The notes: generated by a model not told the origin, from the letters alone. 62,888 nt of DNA from an uncultured Oscillospiraceae bacterium (GCA_934646005.1 CAKUED010000018.1:1-62888); one strand, 5' to 3'; shown: positions 1 to 8,083, numbered from the stretch's first letter. Made by a program: numbers and translations.

Positions 1-612
1 GGGCGAAAATATTACTTCATTTCGCTGCTCATTCTGCTCGAATGTATGCTGCCGTTCTTCCTGATTTTCGAGGGGCGCAAGCCGCAAGCGCGCGAGCTGG
101 TGCTCATTGCTGTGCTCGTCGCACTGAATGTTGCGGGGCGCGCCGCGTTCTTCATGTTACCGGAGTTTAAACCGGTCGTTGCCATGACGATTCTCGCGGG
201 TGTGGCCTTCGGCGGCGAAACCGGATTTCTCGTCGGCGCGATGACCATGCTTGTCTCGAATATGCTGTTCTCGCAAGGCCCGTGGACACCGTGGCAGATG
301 TTCGCCATGGGCATCATCGGCTGGCTGGCAGGTGTCTTGTACCGCAAGGGTGTTCTTCGCCGCAGCCGCCTGAGCCTTTGCATCTTCGGTGTGATCTGCT
401 CGACCATTGTGTATGGCGGCATTATGAATCCTGCGTCTGCGCTCATGTGGTCGAATACGATCAACTGGAAAATTATTCTTAGCTATTACATTACCGGCCT
501 TCCGGTCGATCTGGTGCGCGCCATGGCAACGTTCTTCTTCCTATGGCTGGGCGCGGAGCCGATGCTGGAAAAGCTCGACCGGGTCAAGACCAAATATGGC
601 TTAGCGGAGTAA
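1..612 (+). CDS. ECF transporter S component (5' partial)
   Basis: The reading frame is open to the left edge, so the N-terminus is missing. The visible 203 residues form about five hydrophobic segments and end in a short charged tail (KLDRVKTKYGLAE). Gly/Ala-rich helices and a cytoplasmic tail resemble the substrate-binding S subunits of energy-coupling factor transporters, which bind a vitamin or related micronutrient and dock on a shared EcfAAT module. The substrate cannot be read from the sequence; a cobalamin-like S component is one option. No ATPase or T subunit follows, so either they lie upstream or this is a solitary S component. Confidence 0.6.
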   Translation, partial: GRKYYFISLLILLECMLPFFLIFEGRKPQARELVLIAVLVALNVAGRAAFFMLPEFKPVVAMTILAGVAFGGETGFLVGAMTMLVSNMLFSQGPWTPWQMFAMGIIGWLAGVLYRKGVLRRSRLSLCIFGVICSTIVYGGIMNPASALMWSNTINWKIILSYYITGLPVDLVRAMATFFFLWLGAEPMLEKLDRVKTKYGLAE

Positions 613-620
613 ACACAAAG

Positions 621-646
621 TCCTTCTCCTGGTTTCAGGAGGAGGG
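621..646 (+). terminator. Possible weak terminator hairpin
   Basis: A 9-bp stem with one mismatch (CCTTCTCCT / AGGAGGAGG) starts 9 bases after the ECF stop codon. The following bases are pyrimidine-rich but not a clean T run, so termination is uncertain. The rest of 647-793 is AT-rich intergenic DNA in which no gene was seen. Confidence 0.4.
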
Positions 647-793
647 CTTCGTGCTTCTCTTTCTCTCAATTTGCTGTGTCGAACGGTGCTGAGAAATAAT
701 TTTTTATAGGAAGTTTTTGCGCTTTGCGCGAAAAGTGGGTTTTTTATCTTTTTGCAGACTGTTAGGGAGTAGAGGGACAAAAAGGAGCAACGT

Positions 794-1231
794 ATGGACG
801 CACAAAACGAACGGTTTGAACGCTACAACGAAATCACATTTGAAGCCTACTGTAAAGCGGCAATCGACCATGCTATCCGGCGCGGCATCCAGAAAAAAGA
901 GCGCCGTGCGGAAATTGAACGACCGTTGTCTGCGCTGAATGACGCGCTGCTTTTCAAACTGAATCCAAGTGACCCGCCACAGGATGCGGCATTAGAAGCA
1001 AGCGTGAGCTTTGATGTTCGCGGACAGCGTATCGTGGTTCACAATGCGGAGTTGGGACAGGCCCTTACATATCTTCCGCTCCGCAAACGTGAAATTACGC
1101 TCCTGTACTTTTTTGCCGACCTGACCGATGCCGAAATTGCCAAGATGCTCGATATGAGTATTAGCGCCGTCCAGCGTCAGCGCAACCGCGCTGTCTGCTG
1201 GTTGAGAGATTTTTTGATGGAGGCGCCATGA
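794..1231 (+). CDS. Sigma-70 region-4-like regulator of a conjugative element
   Basis: A 145-residue protein with a C-terminal sigma-70 region 4 helix-turn-helix (about residues 95-142: LPLRKREITLLYFF, then LTDAEIAKMLDMSISAVQRQ). It matches the layout of Tn916 Orf7-type proteins, which carry only a region 4 domain and act in regulation of element transfer genes. A good ribosome site (AAAAAGGAG) precedes the ATG. The next gene overlaps its stop by four bases (ATGA), implying translational coupling. Confidence 0.8.
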   Translation: MDAQNERFERYNEITFEAYCKAAIDHAIRRGIQKKERRAEIERPLSALNDALLFKLNPSDPPQDAALEASVSFDVRGQRIVVHNAELGQALTYLPLRKREITLLYFFADLTDAEIAKMLDMSISAVQRQRNRAVCWLRDFLMEAP

Positions 1232-1470
1232 AAGAAATTCCGTATGCGTTGATATGCGCTGCGCAGCGCGGCGATACCAAGGCCATCTTAATGATCCGAC
1301 GCCACTTTGAGGGCTACATCGCCAGCAAGTGTCTTGTGACCTACGACGATGGAGACGGACACAGCTACACATTTCCAGATGATGAGCTGCGCTATCTGGC
1401 TGAAGCTGCGCTTTACGCCGCGATTTTCGGTTTCCACTGCCAAGAGCCGCCGCCTGACTTTACAATTTGA
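1228..1470 (+). CDS. Tn916 Orf8-like helix-turn-helix protein (HTH_16 type)
   Basis: An 80-residue protein whose order of motifs, an N-terminal helix (YALICAAQRGDTKAILMIRRHFEGYIASKC), YDDGDGHSY-like loop and acidic DELR segment, follows the small helix-turn-helix proteins next to sigma-like genes in Tn916/Tn1549 elements. It overlaps the upstream gene by four bases. The family is thought to help control element mobility; its exact role is unknown. Confidence 0.75.
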   Translation: MKEIPYALICAAQRGDTKAILMIRRHFEGYIASKCLVTYDDGDGHSYTFPDDELRYLAEAALYAAIFGFHCQEPPPDFTI

Positions 1471-1483
1471 ACTGCACGAAAAA

Positions 1484-1520
1484 TGGCGAAATGCGTCTCA
1501 CCGTGAGACGTATTTCGCCA
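1484..1520. repeat. 37-bp palindrome, copy 1
   Basis: TGGCGAAATGCGTCTCA, CCG, then TGAGACGTATTTCGCCA form a 17-bp stem with one G-T pair. On the minus strand the stem is followed by TTTTT, so it could terminate leftward transcription; on the plus strand no T run follows. Its core recurs at 2070-2096. Confidence 0.75.
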
Positions 1521-1539
1521 CCCCAAAAAGGAGCTTGCC

Positions 1540-1725
1540 ATGATGTATCATTCTGAGGAACGCTGTGTGATGTGTGGTGAGATCATCCCGGAGGGGCGCA
1601 TGGTCTGTCTGCGCTGCGAACGGGCTGTTACCGAACAGGCAAAGACGCTGGATTGCCAGTCTGTGAAAACACAGCATTGGAAGATGCTGCGTTTTCCCCG
1701 GTTGACAATCAACCGCAACAGGTAA
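1540..1725 (+). CDS. Small zinc-ribbon protein of the element
   Basis: A 61-residue ORF with a four-cysteine knuckle near the N-terminus (CVMCGEIIPEGRMVCLRC), typical of treble-clef or ribbon zinc sites. The start has a ribosome site (AAAAAGGAG, 11 bases upstream). Proteins of this size and pattern are common hypotheticals in Firmicute integrative elements. The basic C-terminal half has no recognisable domain; function unknown. Confidence 0.55.
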   Translation: MMYHSEERCVMCGEIIPEGRMVCLRCERAVTEQAKTLDCQSVKTQHWKMLRFPRLTINRNR

Positions 1726-1951
1726 ATAGCCTGATTACAACTGAATAGGGTCAACAGATACGTTTTGTATGTGCGAGCCGGCAATGGGTGCGCGGGGATG
1801 CGACGGAACAGGGGGTGAACCGATTCCGGAGCGGAGCGACGAACACCAGCATTGCAGATAAGCCGTGGCAGGCTTGCGGGCGACGACCATATACAAAGAA
1901 TAATGATACTTGCGTTGGCTATGCGTCACAGCGTAGAACGCCCCGCCATAA
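1726..1951 (+). other. Element DNA with no intact gene
   Basis: No convincing gene was seen. It contains scattered short frames and sequence resembling the decayed interior of an integrative element, consistent with a deletion junction between the regulator and recombinase ends. Confidence 0.4.
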
Positions 1952-2098
1952 GCATGGAGGGAGGTAATAGCCTATGGAGCAGCTTTGCCCGCTGCCGTCT
2001 GCGAAGCCTTTGAAAAAAAGATCGATGTTATTGCAGATTTGCGTGGAATATCCAACGCGAATTTTGACGAAATGCGTCTCACCGTGAGACGCATTTAG
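1952..2098 (+). pseudogene. C-terminal fragment of an unidentified element protein
   Basis: A 48-codon open frame without a good start ends in DLRGISNANFDEMRLTVRRI and a stop. Composition and the ordered acidic/basic pattern look like real coding sequence whose 5' part has been lost. The final codons are spelled by the second palindrome copy (2070-2096). The parent family was not recognised. Confidence 0.4.
2070..2096. repeat. 27-bp palindrome, copy 2
   Basis: AAATGCGTCTCA, CCG, TGAGACGCATTT: a perfect 12-bp stem that repeats the core of the palindrome at 1484-1520, including the same CCG loop. Confidence 0.75.
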
Positions 2099-2109
2099 GG
2101 GGTATCCCA

Positions 2110-2292
2110 ATGAACAGAAAAACCATACCATTCCCCAAACATAGAGAAATTAGAACAGAAAAAAAGCTGGGAAATACGCGCTACGTTGTGATAGGCTGCT
2201 GCAACGATCAGGGCGGCACCGTTTCTGAAAAGGTCAAAAGTCTCATCAAGCTGGAAGCAAAAAATATTGTTTCAAAATGTGATGAAATTTGA
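2110..2292 (+). CDS. TnpW-like small transposon protein
   Basis: A 60-residue protein with the pattern KKLGNTRYVV followed by SEKVKSLIKLEAK, matching the layout of the TnpW family found beside TnpX-type recombinases in Tn4451-like elements. The role of the family is not established. The sequence AGGGGGTATCCC before the ATG serves as ribosome site. The stop codon lies inside the -35 box of the promoter for the recombinase genes. Confidence 0.65.
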   Translation: MNRKTIPFPKHREIRTEKKLGNTRYVVIGCCNDQGGTVSEKVKSLIKLEAKNIVSKCDEI

Positions 2293-2328
2293 CAAAAAAT
2301 CTGACATTTGATATAATATTAGTGTCAG
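2289..2328 (+). promoter_or_regulatory. Recombinase promoter with flanking inverted repeat
   Basis: A consensus promoter: TTGACA (2289-2294), 17-base spacer, TATAAT (2312-2317). CTGACA (2301-2306) and TGTCAG (2323-2328) form an inverted repeat that brackets the -10 box, a plausible operator for a repressor or for recombinase autoregulation. Confidence 0.75.
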
Positions 2329-2365
2329 AAAGTAAGAAATGGTGACTGCCGGAACGGAGGATAAT

Positions 2366-2767
2366 ATGATTAGGCAGTCTTATAAAATCACCGCGCTTTA
2401 TTGCCGTATCGACCATGGCAGCCGTAGCGCCATGTCTGCGGCCTGTGCGCAGAATCAGCAAAAACGACTCGTCCATTACGCAAAGGAACAGGGACTTCAT
2501 AATCTGCAAATCTTTTGCGACTGCGGCTACTCCGGCTGCAATACAGATCGCCCGGAATATCAGAAAATGCTTGCCGCCATCCGCGCGGATCAGGTCAGCA
2601 ATGTCGTTGTTCTGAATCTGTCTCGTCTGAATCGCAGCTATGAGAATCAGCATCAACTGCTGTTGGAGCTTGAGAAACACAACGTTGTACTTCACAGCGT
2701 TCTGGAGCAGCTCTCCGGTTCCATCGTTCCCGTGTTCAGCACGTTTCTGAAAGCGGGGTGTGCATGA
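2366..2767 (+). CDS. Truncated, probably catalytically dead serine recombinase
   Basis: A 133-residue protein covering only a resolvase-type N-terminal domain. The usual Y-x-R-x-S catalytic motif reads YCRID (residues 12-16), so the nucleophilic serine is replaced by Asp16. Downstream family signatures remain: GYSGCNTDRPEYQKML and LSRLNRSY. The DNA-binding C-terminal half is absent. The start at 2366 has a strong ribosome site (CGGAGG). Its stop overlaps the start of the large recombinase by four bases, so the two are probably made together; it may be an accessory subunit or a decaying paralogue. Confidence 0.75.
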   Translation: MIRQSYKITALYCRIDHGSRSAMSAACAQNQQKRLVHYAKEQGLHNLQIFCDCGYSGCNTDRPEYQKMLAAIRADQVSNVVVLNLSRLNRSYENQHQLLLELEKHNVVLHSVLEQLSGSIVPVFSTFLKAGCA

Positions 2768-4413
2768 TGGGCGAATGGCAAAATGCACAAGCTGAAAAAT
2801 GGGCAGCTCTCTATGTCCGTCTTTCGCGTGACGATGAAAATGAGGGCGACAGCAACAGCATTGCTCACCAAATTGAAATTCTCAGCAAGTACGCGCGTGA
2901 CCGCGGGATCACGAACTTCAAAATCTATAAGGACGACGGCTATTCGGGTACGAATTTTAATCGGCCCGGATTTCAGGAAATGCTAACGGACATTGAGGCA
3001 GGGCGTGTCAGCACGGTCATTGTTAAGGATATGTCGCGGTTTGGCCGAAACTACTTGGAAGTTGGAATGTATACGGAAATCCGATTCCCGGAGCTGGATG
3101 TTCGCTTCATTGCAATCAATGATGGTGTCGATACGGACAGCGCAGCGGATAATGATTTCACCCCATTCCGAAATATCATCAACGAATGGTATGCCAAGGA
3201 TACCAGCAAAAAAATCCGCTCCTACATGAAGTCAAAGGGAGAGTCCGGTAAGCGATTGACGACCATACCGATTTACGGCTTTACACAGACCAGCGATACG
3301 GATAAGAATTGGATCATTGACCCGGACGCGGCCGAAGTGGTCTACCGGGTTGGTATGGATATTCTCAATGGATACGGCCCAACTCAGGTTGCCACTCGGT
3401 TGGAACGTGCAGGAATTTTGACCCCGACGGCATATTTTGAGAGTAAAGGCATGAGCTACCGTGTCGGAAGTATGAAGCAGCCCTGCCAATGGTCCGAATC
3501 AATGGTATCAAATATCATGGACCACTATTTAGAATATCTCGGTCATACCGTCAATTTCCGGACGCACCGCAAGTCTTATAAAACCAAGAAAACAGTTGAA
3601 AATCCGCCGGAGCAATGGCGCGTATTTGAAAATACGCACCCGGCTATCTGGACGGAAGAAATTGCAGAGGCAGTCAAACGAGCTGTAACCAATCGCCGCC
3701 GAGTGACCAAAATGGGCGATATGGGAATGTTCTCCGGCTTAGTCTACTGCGCAGATTGCGGCAAGAGATTGTATTTTTGCAGAACTGTCAAATGGGAGCA
3801 TACACAGGAATGTTACACCTGTTCCACCTATCGCAACCGAAACGGGTGCAGCGCCCATTACATACGCGCCGTGGTGCTGGAACAGCTTGTACTGGAGAAT
3901 CTGCAAAAGGTGATCTCATTCGCCCACTTCAACGAAGAAGCCTTTGCGGAGATGCTGATGGACGGGCGCAAGAAAGCACTGGATGCAAAACAGGCAAGCG
4001 TAAGACGCGCACTGAACCGACAGGAACGCCGCATTGCAGAGCTTGATACGATCATCCGCAAGCTCTACGAGGACAACGTGTGCGGGAAGCTGACGGACGA
4101 GCGTTTTACAAAGCTCTCAGCGGGTTATGAGCAGGAGCAGACAGAATTAGCCGCCAGCGTTCAAAATCTGCGCAGTGAGCTTGCAGTGGCGCAGGAGCAG
4201 ACCGGCAATGCCGAGAAGTTTCTGAAGCTTGTCCGAAAGTACACCGAGCCGAAAGAATTGACCGCCGTGATGGTGCAGGAGTTCATTGAGAAAATCATTG
4301 TCCATGCTCCGGATAAATCCAGCGGACACCGCGTACAACAAATTGACATTCGCTACAACTTCATTGGAGAGATGGAGTTTTCCGCAGAGTACGCAAGAAA
4401 AACAACAGCATGA
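2764..4413 (+). CDS. Large serine recombinase, TnpX/TndX type
   Basis: A 549-residue site-specific recombinase. Order of parts: resolvase catalytic domain with YVRLS (nucleophile Ser21), GYSGTNFNRPGFQEML and MSRFGRNYLE; recombinase domain around 180-300; a zinc ribbon starting CADCGKRLYFC and ending CSTYRNRNGC; then a coiled coil and a C-terminal region like that of TnpX proteins. Such enzymes excise and insert elements through a staggered double-strand break and Ser-DNA link. The start at 2764 overlaps the upstream stop (ATGA); an in-frame GTG at 2758 is less likely. Confidence 0.9.
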   Translation: MMGEWQNAQAEKWAALYVRLSRDDENEGDSNSIAHQIEILSKYARDRGITNFKIYKDDGYSGTNFNRPGFQEMLTDIEAGRVSTVIVKDMSRFGRNYLEVGMYTEIRFPELDVRFIAINDGVDTDSAADNDFTPFRNIINEWYAKDTSKKIRSYMKSKGESGKRLTTIPIYGFTQTSDTDKNWIIDPDAAEVVYRVGMDILNGYGPTQVATRLERAGILTPTAYFESKGMSYRVGSMKQPCQWSESMVSNIMDHYLEYLGHTVNFRTHRKSYKTKKTVENPPEQWRVFENTHPAIWTEEIAEAVKRAVTNRRRVTKMGDMGMFSGLVYCADCGKRLYFCRTVKWEHTQECYTCSTYRNRNGCSAHYIRAVVLEQLVLENLQKVISFAHFNEEAFAEMLMDGRKKALDAKQASVRRALNRQERRIAELDTIIRKLYEDNVCGKLTDERFTKLSAGYEQEQTELAASVQNLRSELAVAQEQTGNAEKFLKLVRKYTEPKELTAVMVQEFIEKIIVHAPDKSSGHRVQQIDIRYNFIGEMEFSAEYARKTTA

Positions 4414-4428
4414 CGCCGAAGCGTCATG
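4409..4428 (+). terminator. Hairpin over the recombinase stop codon
   Basis: CATGACGC, loop CGAA, GCGTCATG: a perfect 8-bp stem containing the TGA stop of the recombinase gene. There is no T run directly after it, so it may stabilise the mRNA or mark the element end rather than terminate. The next 73 bases to galE hold nothing else clear. Confidence 0.5.
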
Positions 4429-4501
4429 CCATTGCCAAAGAAATTATAAAACTTCTTTATCCGGGTCCCCCATTGGGAGGGCGCTTTTTGTACGCTATAT
4501 C

Positions 4502-5515
4502 TTATTCACCGTAGCCCATCGGATTCTTTTTCTGCCAATTCCACGAGTCGCGGCACATGGCTTCCAGGTCGCGCTGCGCCTGCCAGCCGAGGACGTCGCG
4601 TGCCTTATCACACGCGGCGTAGACCGTGGCGAGGTCGCCGGCACGGCGCGGTCCGATGACATACGGCACATCCACGCCGTTCACGCGCGTGAACGTATGC
4701 ACCATATCCAGCACGCTGTAGCCGTGCCCCGTGCCGAGGTTAAAGACCTCGCAGCCGGTGTGCGCGGCGGCGTATTCCAGCGCGCAGCGATGCCCCTCGG
4801 CAAGGTCGCAGACGTGGATATAATCGCGCACGCCCGTGCCGTCCGGCGTGGGATAGTCGCTGCCGAAGACGGTCAGCTTCTCGCGCCGCCCGCTCGCCAC
4901 CTGCGTGATGTAGGGCATGAGGTTATTCGGGATGCCGCGCGGGTCTTCGCCGATGCGCCCACTCTCGTGCGCGCCGATGGGGTTAAAGTACCGCAGCAGC
5001 ACGACCGACAGCGTCTCGTCGGCGCGCGCGGCGTCGATGAGAATTTTTTCGATCATGAACTTCGTCCAGCCGTAGGGGTTGGAGCAGCCGCCGGTCGGCG
5101 CGCTCTCGGTCAGCGGGGCGGGCTGGTCGCCGTAGACCGTCGCCGACGAGCTGAACACGAACTGGCGGCAGCCGAACTCGCGCATGACCTCCAGCACCGT
5201 GAGTGCGGAGTCAAGATTGTTGCGGTAGTACTCCAGCGGCTTCTGCACCGACTCGCCCACCGCCTTGAGCCCCGCGAAATGCACCACGGCGCGAATATCG
5301 TGCGCGCGGAAGATGCTCCGCACGGCTTCCCTGTCACACACGTCCGCCTCCACGCACACCGGCGTTTTGCCGGTGATCTCCGCGATGCGCCCGACCACCT
5401 TGGGCGAGGAATTGCTGAAATTATCCGCCAGCACCACGTCATAGCCCGCCTGAAGCAGGCAGACGGCAGTGTGGCTGCCGATGAAGCCGGCGCCGCCGGT
5501 CAGTAAAATTGCCAT
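4502..5515 (-). CDS. galE: UDP-glucose 4-epimerase
   Basis: Interconverts UDP-galactose and UDP-glucose using bound NAD (Leloir pathway and cell-surface sugar supply). The 337-residue protein has the Rossmann motif GGAGFIGS (residues 7-14), the catalytic serine run SSSATVYG (122-129) and Y-x-x-x-K at Tyr148/Lys152. The start is set by GGAGGTGCTTTT just before ATG; 20 further codons are open upstream but lack a ribosome site. It is transcribed from its own promoter, back to back with deoD. Confidence 0.96.
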   Translation of the reverse strand: MAILLTGGAGFIGSHTAVCLLQAGYDVVLADNFSNSSPKVVGRIAEITGKTPVCVEADVCDREAVRSIFRAHDIRAVVHFAGLKAVGESVQKPLEYYRNNLDSALTVLEVMREFGCRQFVFSSSATVYGDQPAPLTESAPTGGCSNPYGWTKFMIEKILIDAARADETLSVVLLRYFNPIGAHESGRIGEDPRGIPNNLMPYITQVASGRREKLTVFGSDYPTPDGTGVRDYIHVCDLAEGHRCALEYAAAHTGCEVFNLGTGHGYSVLDMVHTFTRVNGVDVPYVIGPRRAGDLATVYAACDKARDVLGWQAQRDLEAMCRDSWNWQKKNPMGYGE

Positions 5516-5546
5516 AAAAGCACCTCCGCTTTCCAGATTCGCCCAC

Positions 5547-5575
5547 AGTATAACACGCTGCGCCCGCCGCGTCAA
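5547..5575 (-). promoter_or_regulatory. galE promoter
   Basis: On the minus strand TTGACG, a 17-base spacer and TATACT, with the transcript starting a little upstream of the galE ribosome site. Confidence 0.75.
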
Positions 5576-5594
5576 TCAACTCGTGCGCGGGGGC

Positions 5595-5623
5595 TTGCAG
5601 GGCGGGAAAAATTGCGCTATAAT
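5595..5623 (+). promoter_or_regulatory. deoD operon promoter
   Basis: TTGCAG (5595-5600), 17 bases, TATAAT (5618-5623). About 90 bases of leader follow, with a small GTCCTTCGGAC hairpin; no riboswitch was recognised. Confidence 0.75.
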
Positions 5624-5716
5624 GCAATTACAGTCCTTCGGACGCGGACGTTTCCCGCGTTCGGAGGCAGAAACGCAAACATTCCGCGCAAAATTTATAT
5701 AAAGGAGATCAACGTT

Positions 5717-6460
5717 ATGGCAAACTATCCGACTCCGCACATCGGCGCGACCCCCGCTGACTTCGGTCAGACCGTTCTCATGCCCGGCGATCCGCTGCGC
5801 TCGAAATTCATCGCCGAAAACTTCCTCACCGACGCCAAACTCGTCAACAACGTCCGCGGCGTGCAGGGCTACACGGGTCTGTACGACGGCGTGCGCGTGA
5901 GCGTCATGGCGTCCGGCATGGGTATGCCGTCCATGGGCATCTACTCGTGGGAGCTGTTCAACTTCTTTGATGTGGAAAATATCATCCGCATCGGCTCTGC
6001 CGGCGCGATGCAGGAGCATATCCATGTGCGCGACATCGTCATCGGTCAGGGCGCCTGCACCGATTCCAACTGGATGGGTCAGTACCATCTGCCCGGCGCG
6101 TTCGCGCCCATCGCGGACTATCATATGCTGGAGACGTGCGTGAGCCTCGCCAAGGAGATGGGCGTGCGCTACCATGTGGGCAACCTCCTCTCGTCCGACC
6201 GCTTCTACGGCGATGACGGCGACCTGCCCACGCCGCTCAAAGCGACGGCTGCCTGGGGCAAAATGGGCGTGATGGCGGCGGAGATGGAGTCCGGCGCGCT
6301 GTACATGAACGCCGCCCGCTGCGGCAAGCACGCGCTGGCGATCTGCACGATCTCCGACCATATCCTCACGCATGAAGCCTGCTCCGCCGAGGAGCGGCAG
6401 AACTCCTTCACGCAGATGATGGAGCTGGCGCTCAAGACCGCCGTCAAGCTCGAAAAGTAA
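5717..6460 (+). CDS. deoD: Purine-nucleoside phosphorylase, hexameric type
   Basis: Splits purine (deoxy)ribonucleosides with phosphate to free base and (deoxy)ribose 1-phosphate. The 247-residue protein shows the family start TPHIGATPADFGQTVLMPGDP, the phosphate-site run GMGMPS (68-73), AEMES (188-192, ribose contacts) and catalytic Asp214 in TISDH. AAAGGAG seven bases upstream fixes the ATG at 5717. It heads a salvage operon with deoB 16 bases downstream. Confidence 0.96.
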   Translation: MANYPTPHIGATPADFGQTVLMPGDPLRSKFIAENFLTDAKLVNNVRGVQGYTGLYDGVRVSVMASGMGMPSMGIYSWELFNFFDVENIIRIGSAGAMQEHIHVRDIVIGQGACTDSNWMGQYHLPGAFAPIADYHMLETCVSLAKEMGVRYHVGNLLSSDRFYGDDGDLPTPLKATAAWGKMGVMAAEMESGALYMNAARCGKHALAICTISDHILTHEACSAEERQNSFTQMMELALKTAVKLEK

Positions 6461-6476
6461 GCGGGAGGCGGACGCT

Positions 6477-7643
6477 ATGAAACGCATTTTCCTCATCGTT
6501 CTCGACTCCTTCGGCGTGGGCGCGGAGCCGGACGCCGCCGACTTCGGCGACGTGGGCGCGAATACGCTGCGCTCCTGCGCCTCGTCCAAGCTCTTCGCCA
6601 TGCCGAATCTGATCGCCGCCGGGTTCGGTGATCTGGACGGCGTGGACTTCCTGCCAAAGTCCGAGCATCCCACCGCCGCCATCGTGCGGCTGCAGGAGCT
6701 CTCCCGCGGCAAGGACACCACCATCGGGCACTGGGAGATCTCCGGCATCGTCTCGCCACAGCCCCTGCCCACCTACCCGCACGGCTTCCCGGAGGAGGTC
6801 TTAAAGCCCTTCCGCGAGCAGACCGGGCGCGGCGTGCTGTGTAACCTCCCCTACTCCGGCACGGAGGTCATTAAAGATTACGGCAGGCAGCACATCGAAA
6901 CGGGCGATCTCATCGTCTACACGTCCGCCGACTCCGTGTTCCAGATCGCGGCGCATGAGGACGTCGTCCCGCCCGAGCAGCTTTATGAATACTGCCGCAT
7001 CGCGCGGAATATCCTCCAGGGCAAGCACGGCGTCGGGCGCGTCATCGCGCGACCCTTCAACGGCGAGTACCCCTACACCCGCACACCGCGGCGGCACGAT
7101 TTTTCGCTTGAGCCGCCGAAGCAGACGCTGCTCGACGCCGTCTGCGCCGCCGGGCAGGATATGATCGCCATCGGCAAAATTCACGACATTTTCGCCGGGC
7201 GCGGCATGACGGAGTTCTCCTACACCACGTCGAACGCCGACGGCATGGCGCAGACGCTCGCCGCCGCGCAGCGCGGCTTTACGGGTCTGTGCTTCACGAA
7301 TCTCGTCGATTTTGACATGGTCTACGGTCACCGCCGCAACATCGACGGCTACGCAAGCGCCCTGCACGAGTTCGACGCGTGGCTGCCGAGCCTGCTTGCG
7401 GAGTTACACGACGACGATCTTGTGATGATCACCGCCGACCACGGCTGCGACCCCGGCTATCTGAAGCATACCGACCACACGCGCGAATATATCCCGCTCG
7501 TCATGTTCGGCAAGAAGATCAAGCCCGTCAACCTCGGCACGCGCCCCGGCTTCTGCGACATCGCCGCCACCGCCGCCGAGCTGCTGGGCGTGCAGCTCGA
7601 CACGCCGGGCAAGAGCTTTGCCCGCGACATCATTTCCGACTGA
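6477..7643 (+). CDS. deoB: Phosphopentomutase
   Basis: Converts (deoxy)ribose 1-phosphate from DeoD into the 5-phosphate. The 388-residue, alkaline-phosphatase-fold protein has the metal site VLDSFGVGAEPDA at the N-terminus, the phosphorylated-Thr region GKDTTIGHWE and TADHGCDP near the C-terminus. The length fits the family. A GGGAGG ribosome site lies just upstream and the gene is 16 bases after deoD. Confidence 0.96.
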   Translation: MKRIFLIVLDSFGVGAEPDAADFGDVGANTLRSCASSKLFAMPNLIAAGFGDLDGVDFLPKSEHPTAAIVRLQELSRGKDTTIGHWEISGIVSPQPLPTYPHGFPEEVLKPFREQTGRGVLCNLPYSGTEVIKDYGRQHIETGDLIVYTSADSVFQIAAHEDVVPPEQLYEYCRIARNILQGKHGVGRVIARPFNGEYPYTRTPRRHDFSLEPPKQTLLDAVCAAGQDMIAIGKIHDIFAGRGMTEFSYTTSNADGMAQTLAAAQRGFTGLCFTNLVDFDMVYGHRRNIDGYASALHEFDAWLPSLLAELHDDDLVMITADHGCDPGYLKHTDHTREYIPLVMFGKKIKPVNLGTRPGFCDIAATAAELLGVQLDTPGKSFARDIISD

Positions 7644-7657
7644 AAGGAGCGCTTTTC

Positions 7658-8083
7658 ATGACCCACCCGACAGATGCACAGCTCGTGCAGCAGGCGATCG
7701 AGGCGCGCACGCACGCCTACGCGCCGTATTCCCGCTTTACCGTCGGCGCGGCGCTGCTGACAAAGGACGGCAAGGTCTACTGCGGCGCGAACATCGAAAA
7801 CGCCGCGTTCGGACCGACGAACTGCGCCGAGCGCACCGCGTTTTTCACCGCCGTCTATGCCGGTGAACGCGAATTTGAAGCCATCGCCGTCACCGGCGGC
7901 AAGGCGGGTGAGCCGCAGGACGACGCGCCCCTGTGCGGACCGTGCGGCGTCTGCCGCCAGGTCATGGCGGAGTTCTGCGCCCCCGACTTCCGCATCCTCC
8001 TCGCCCGCGGCGACGGCACCTGGGAGGAGACCACGCTGGGCGCGCTCCTCCCCCTCTCGTTTACACCAAAAGATCTAAAATAA
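7658..8083 (+). CDS. cdd: Cytidine deaminase
   Basis: Deaminates cytidine and deoxycytidine to uridine forms. The 141-residue protein has the zinc and proton-shuttle motif TNCAER (Cys56, Glu58) and PCGVC (Cys96, Cys99), the pattern of homotetrameric enzymes. AAAGGAG precedes the ATG at 7658, 14 bases after deoB, and a terminator follows, so it closes the salvage operon. Confidence 0.95.
   Translation: MTHPTDAQLVQQAIEARTHAYAPYSRFTVGAALLTKDGKVYCGANIENAAFGPTNCAERTAFFTAVYAGEREFEAIAVTGGKAGEPQDDAPLCGPCGVCRQVMAEFCAPDFRILLARGDGTWEETTLGALLPLSFTPKDLK

Larger units (their letters stand above)
794..4428 (+). mobile_element. Integrative element remnant (Tn5397-like logic)
   Basis: A block of visibly lower GC carries two Tn916-type regulators, a small zinc-ribbon protein, a TnpW-like protein and two serine recombinases, all rightward. 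Tn5397 is a known precedent for Tn916-type regulators with a TndX/TnpX-type recombinase. Conjugation, relaxase and cargo genes are absent, so this looks like the recombination end of a larger element left after deletion, or a minimal derivative. Element ends and a GA target dinucleotide could not be fixed; the limits given are simply the first gene and the hairpin after the last one. Confidence 0.65.

Noticed and set aside
2110..2292. Tn916-type excisionase (Xis) for the 60-residue protein
   Set aside because: The charged KLGNTRY...SEKVKSLI pattern fits TnpW better and no winged-helix pattern is visible.
4286..5506. A 406-codon plus-strand ORF opposite galE
   Set aside because: It is the antisense frame of galE, with His/Arg/Ala-rich composition; GC-rich DNA keeps such frames open.
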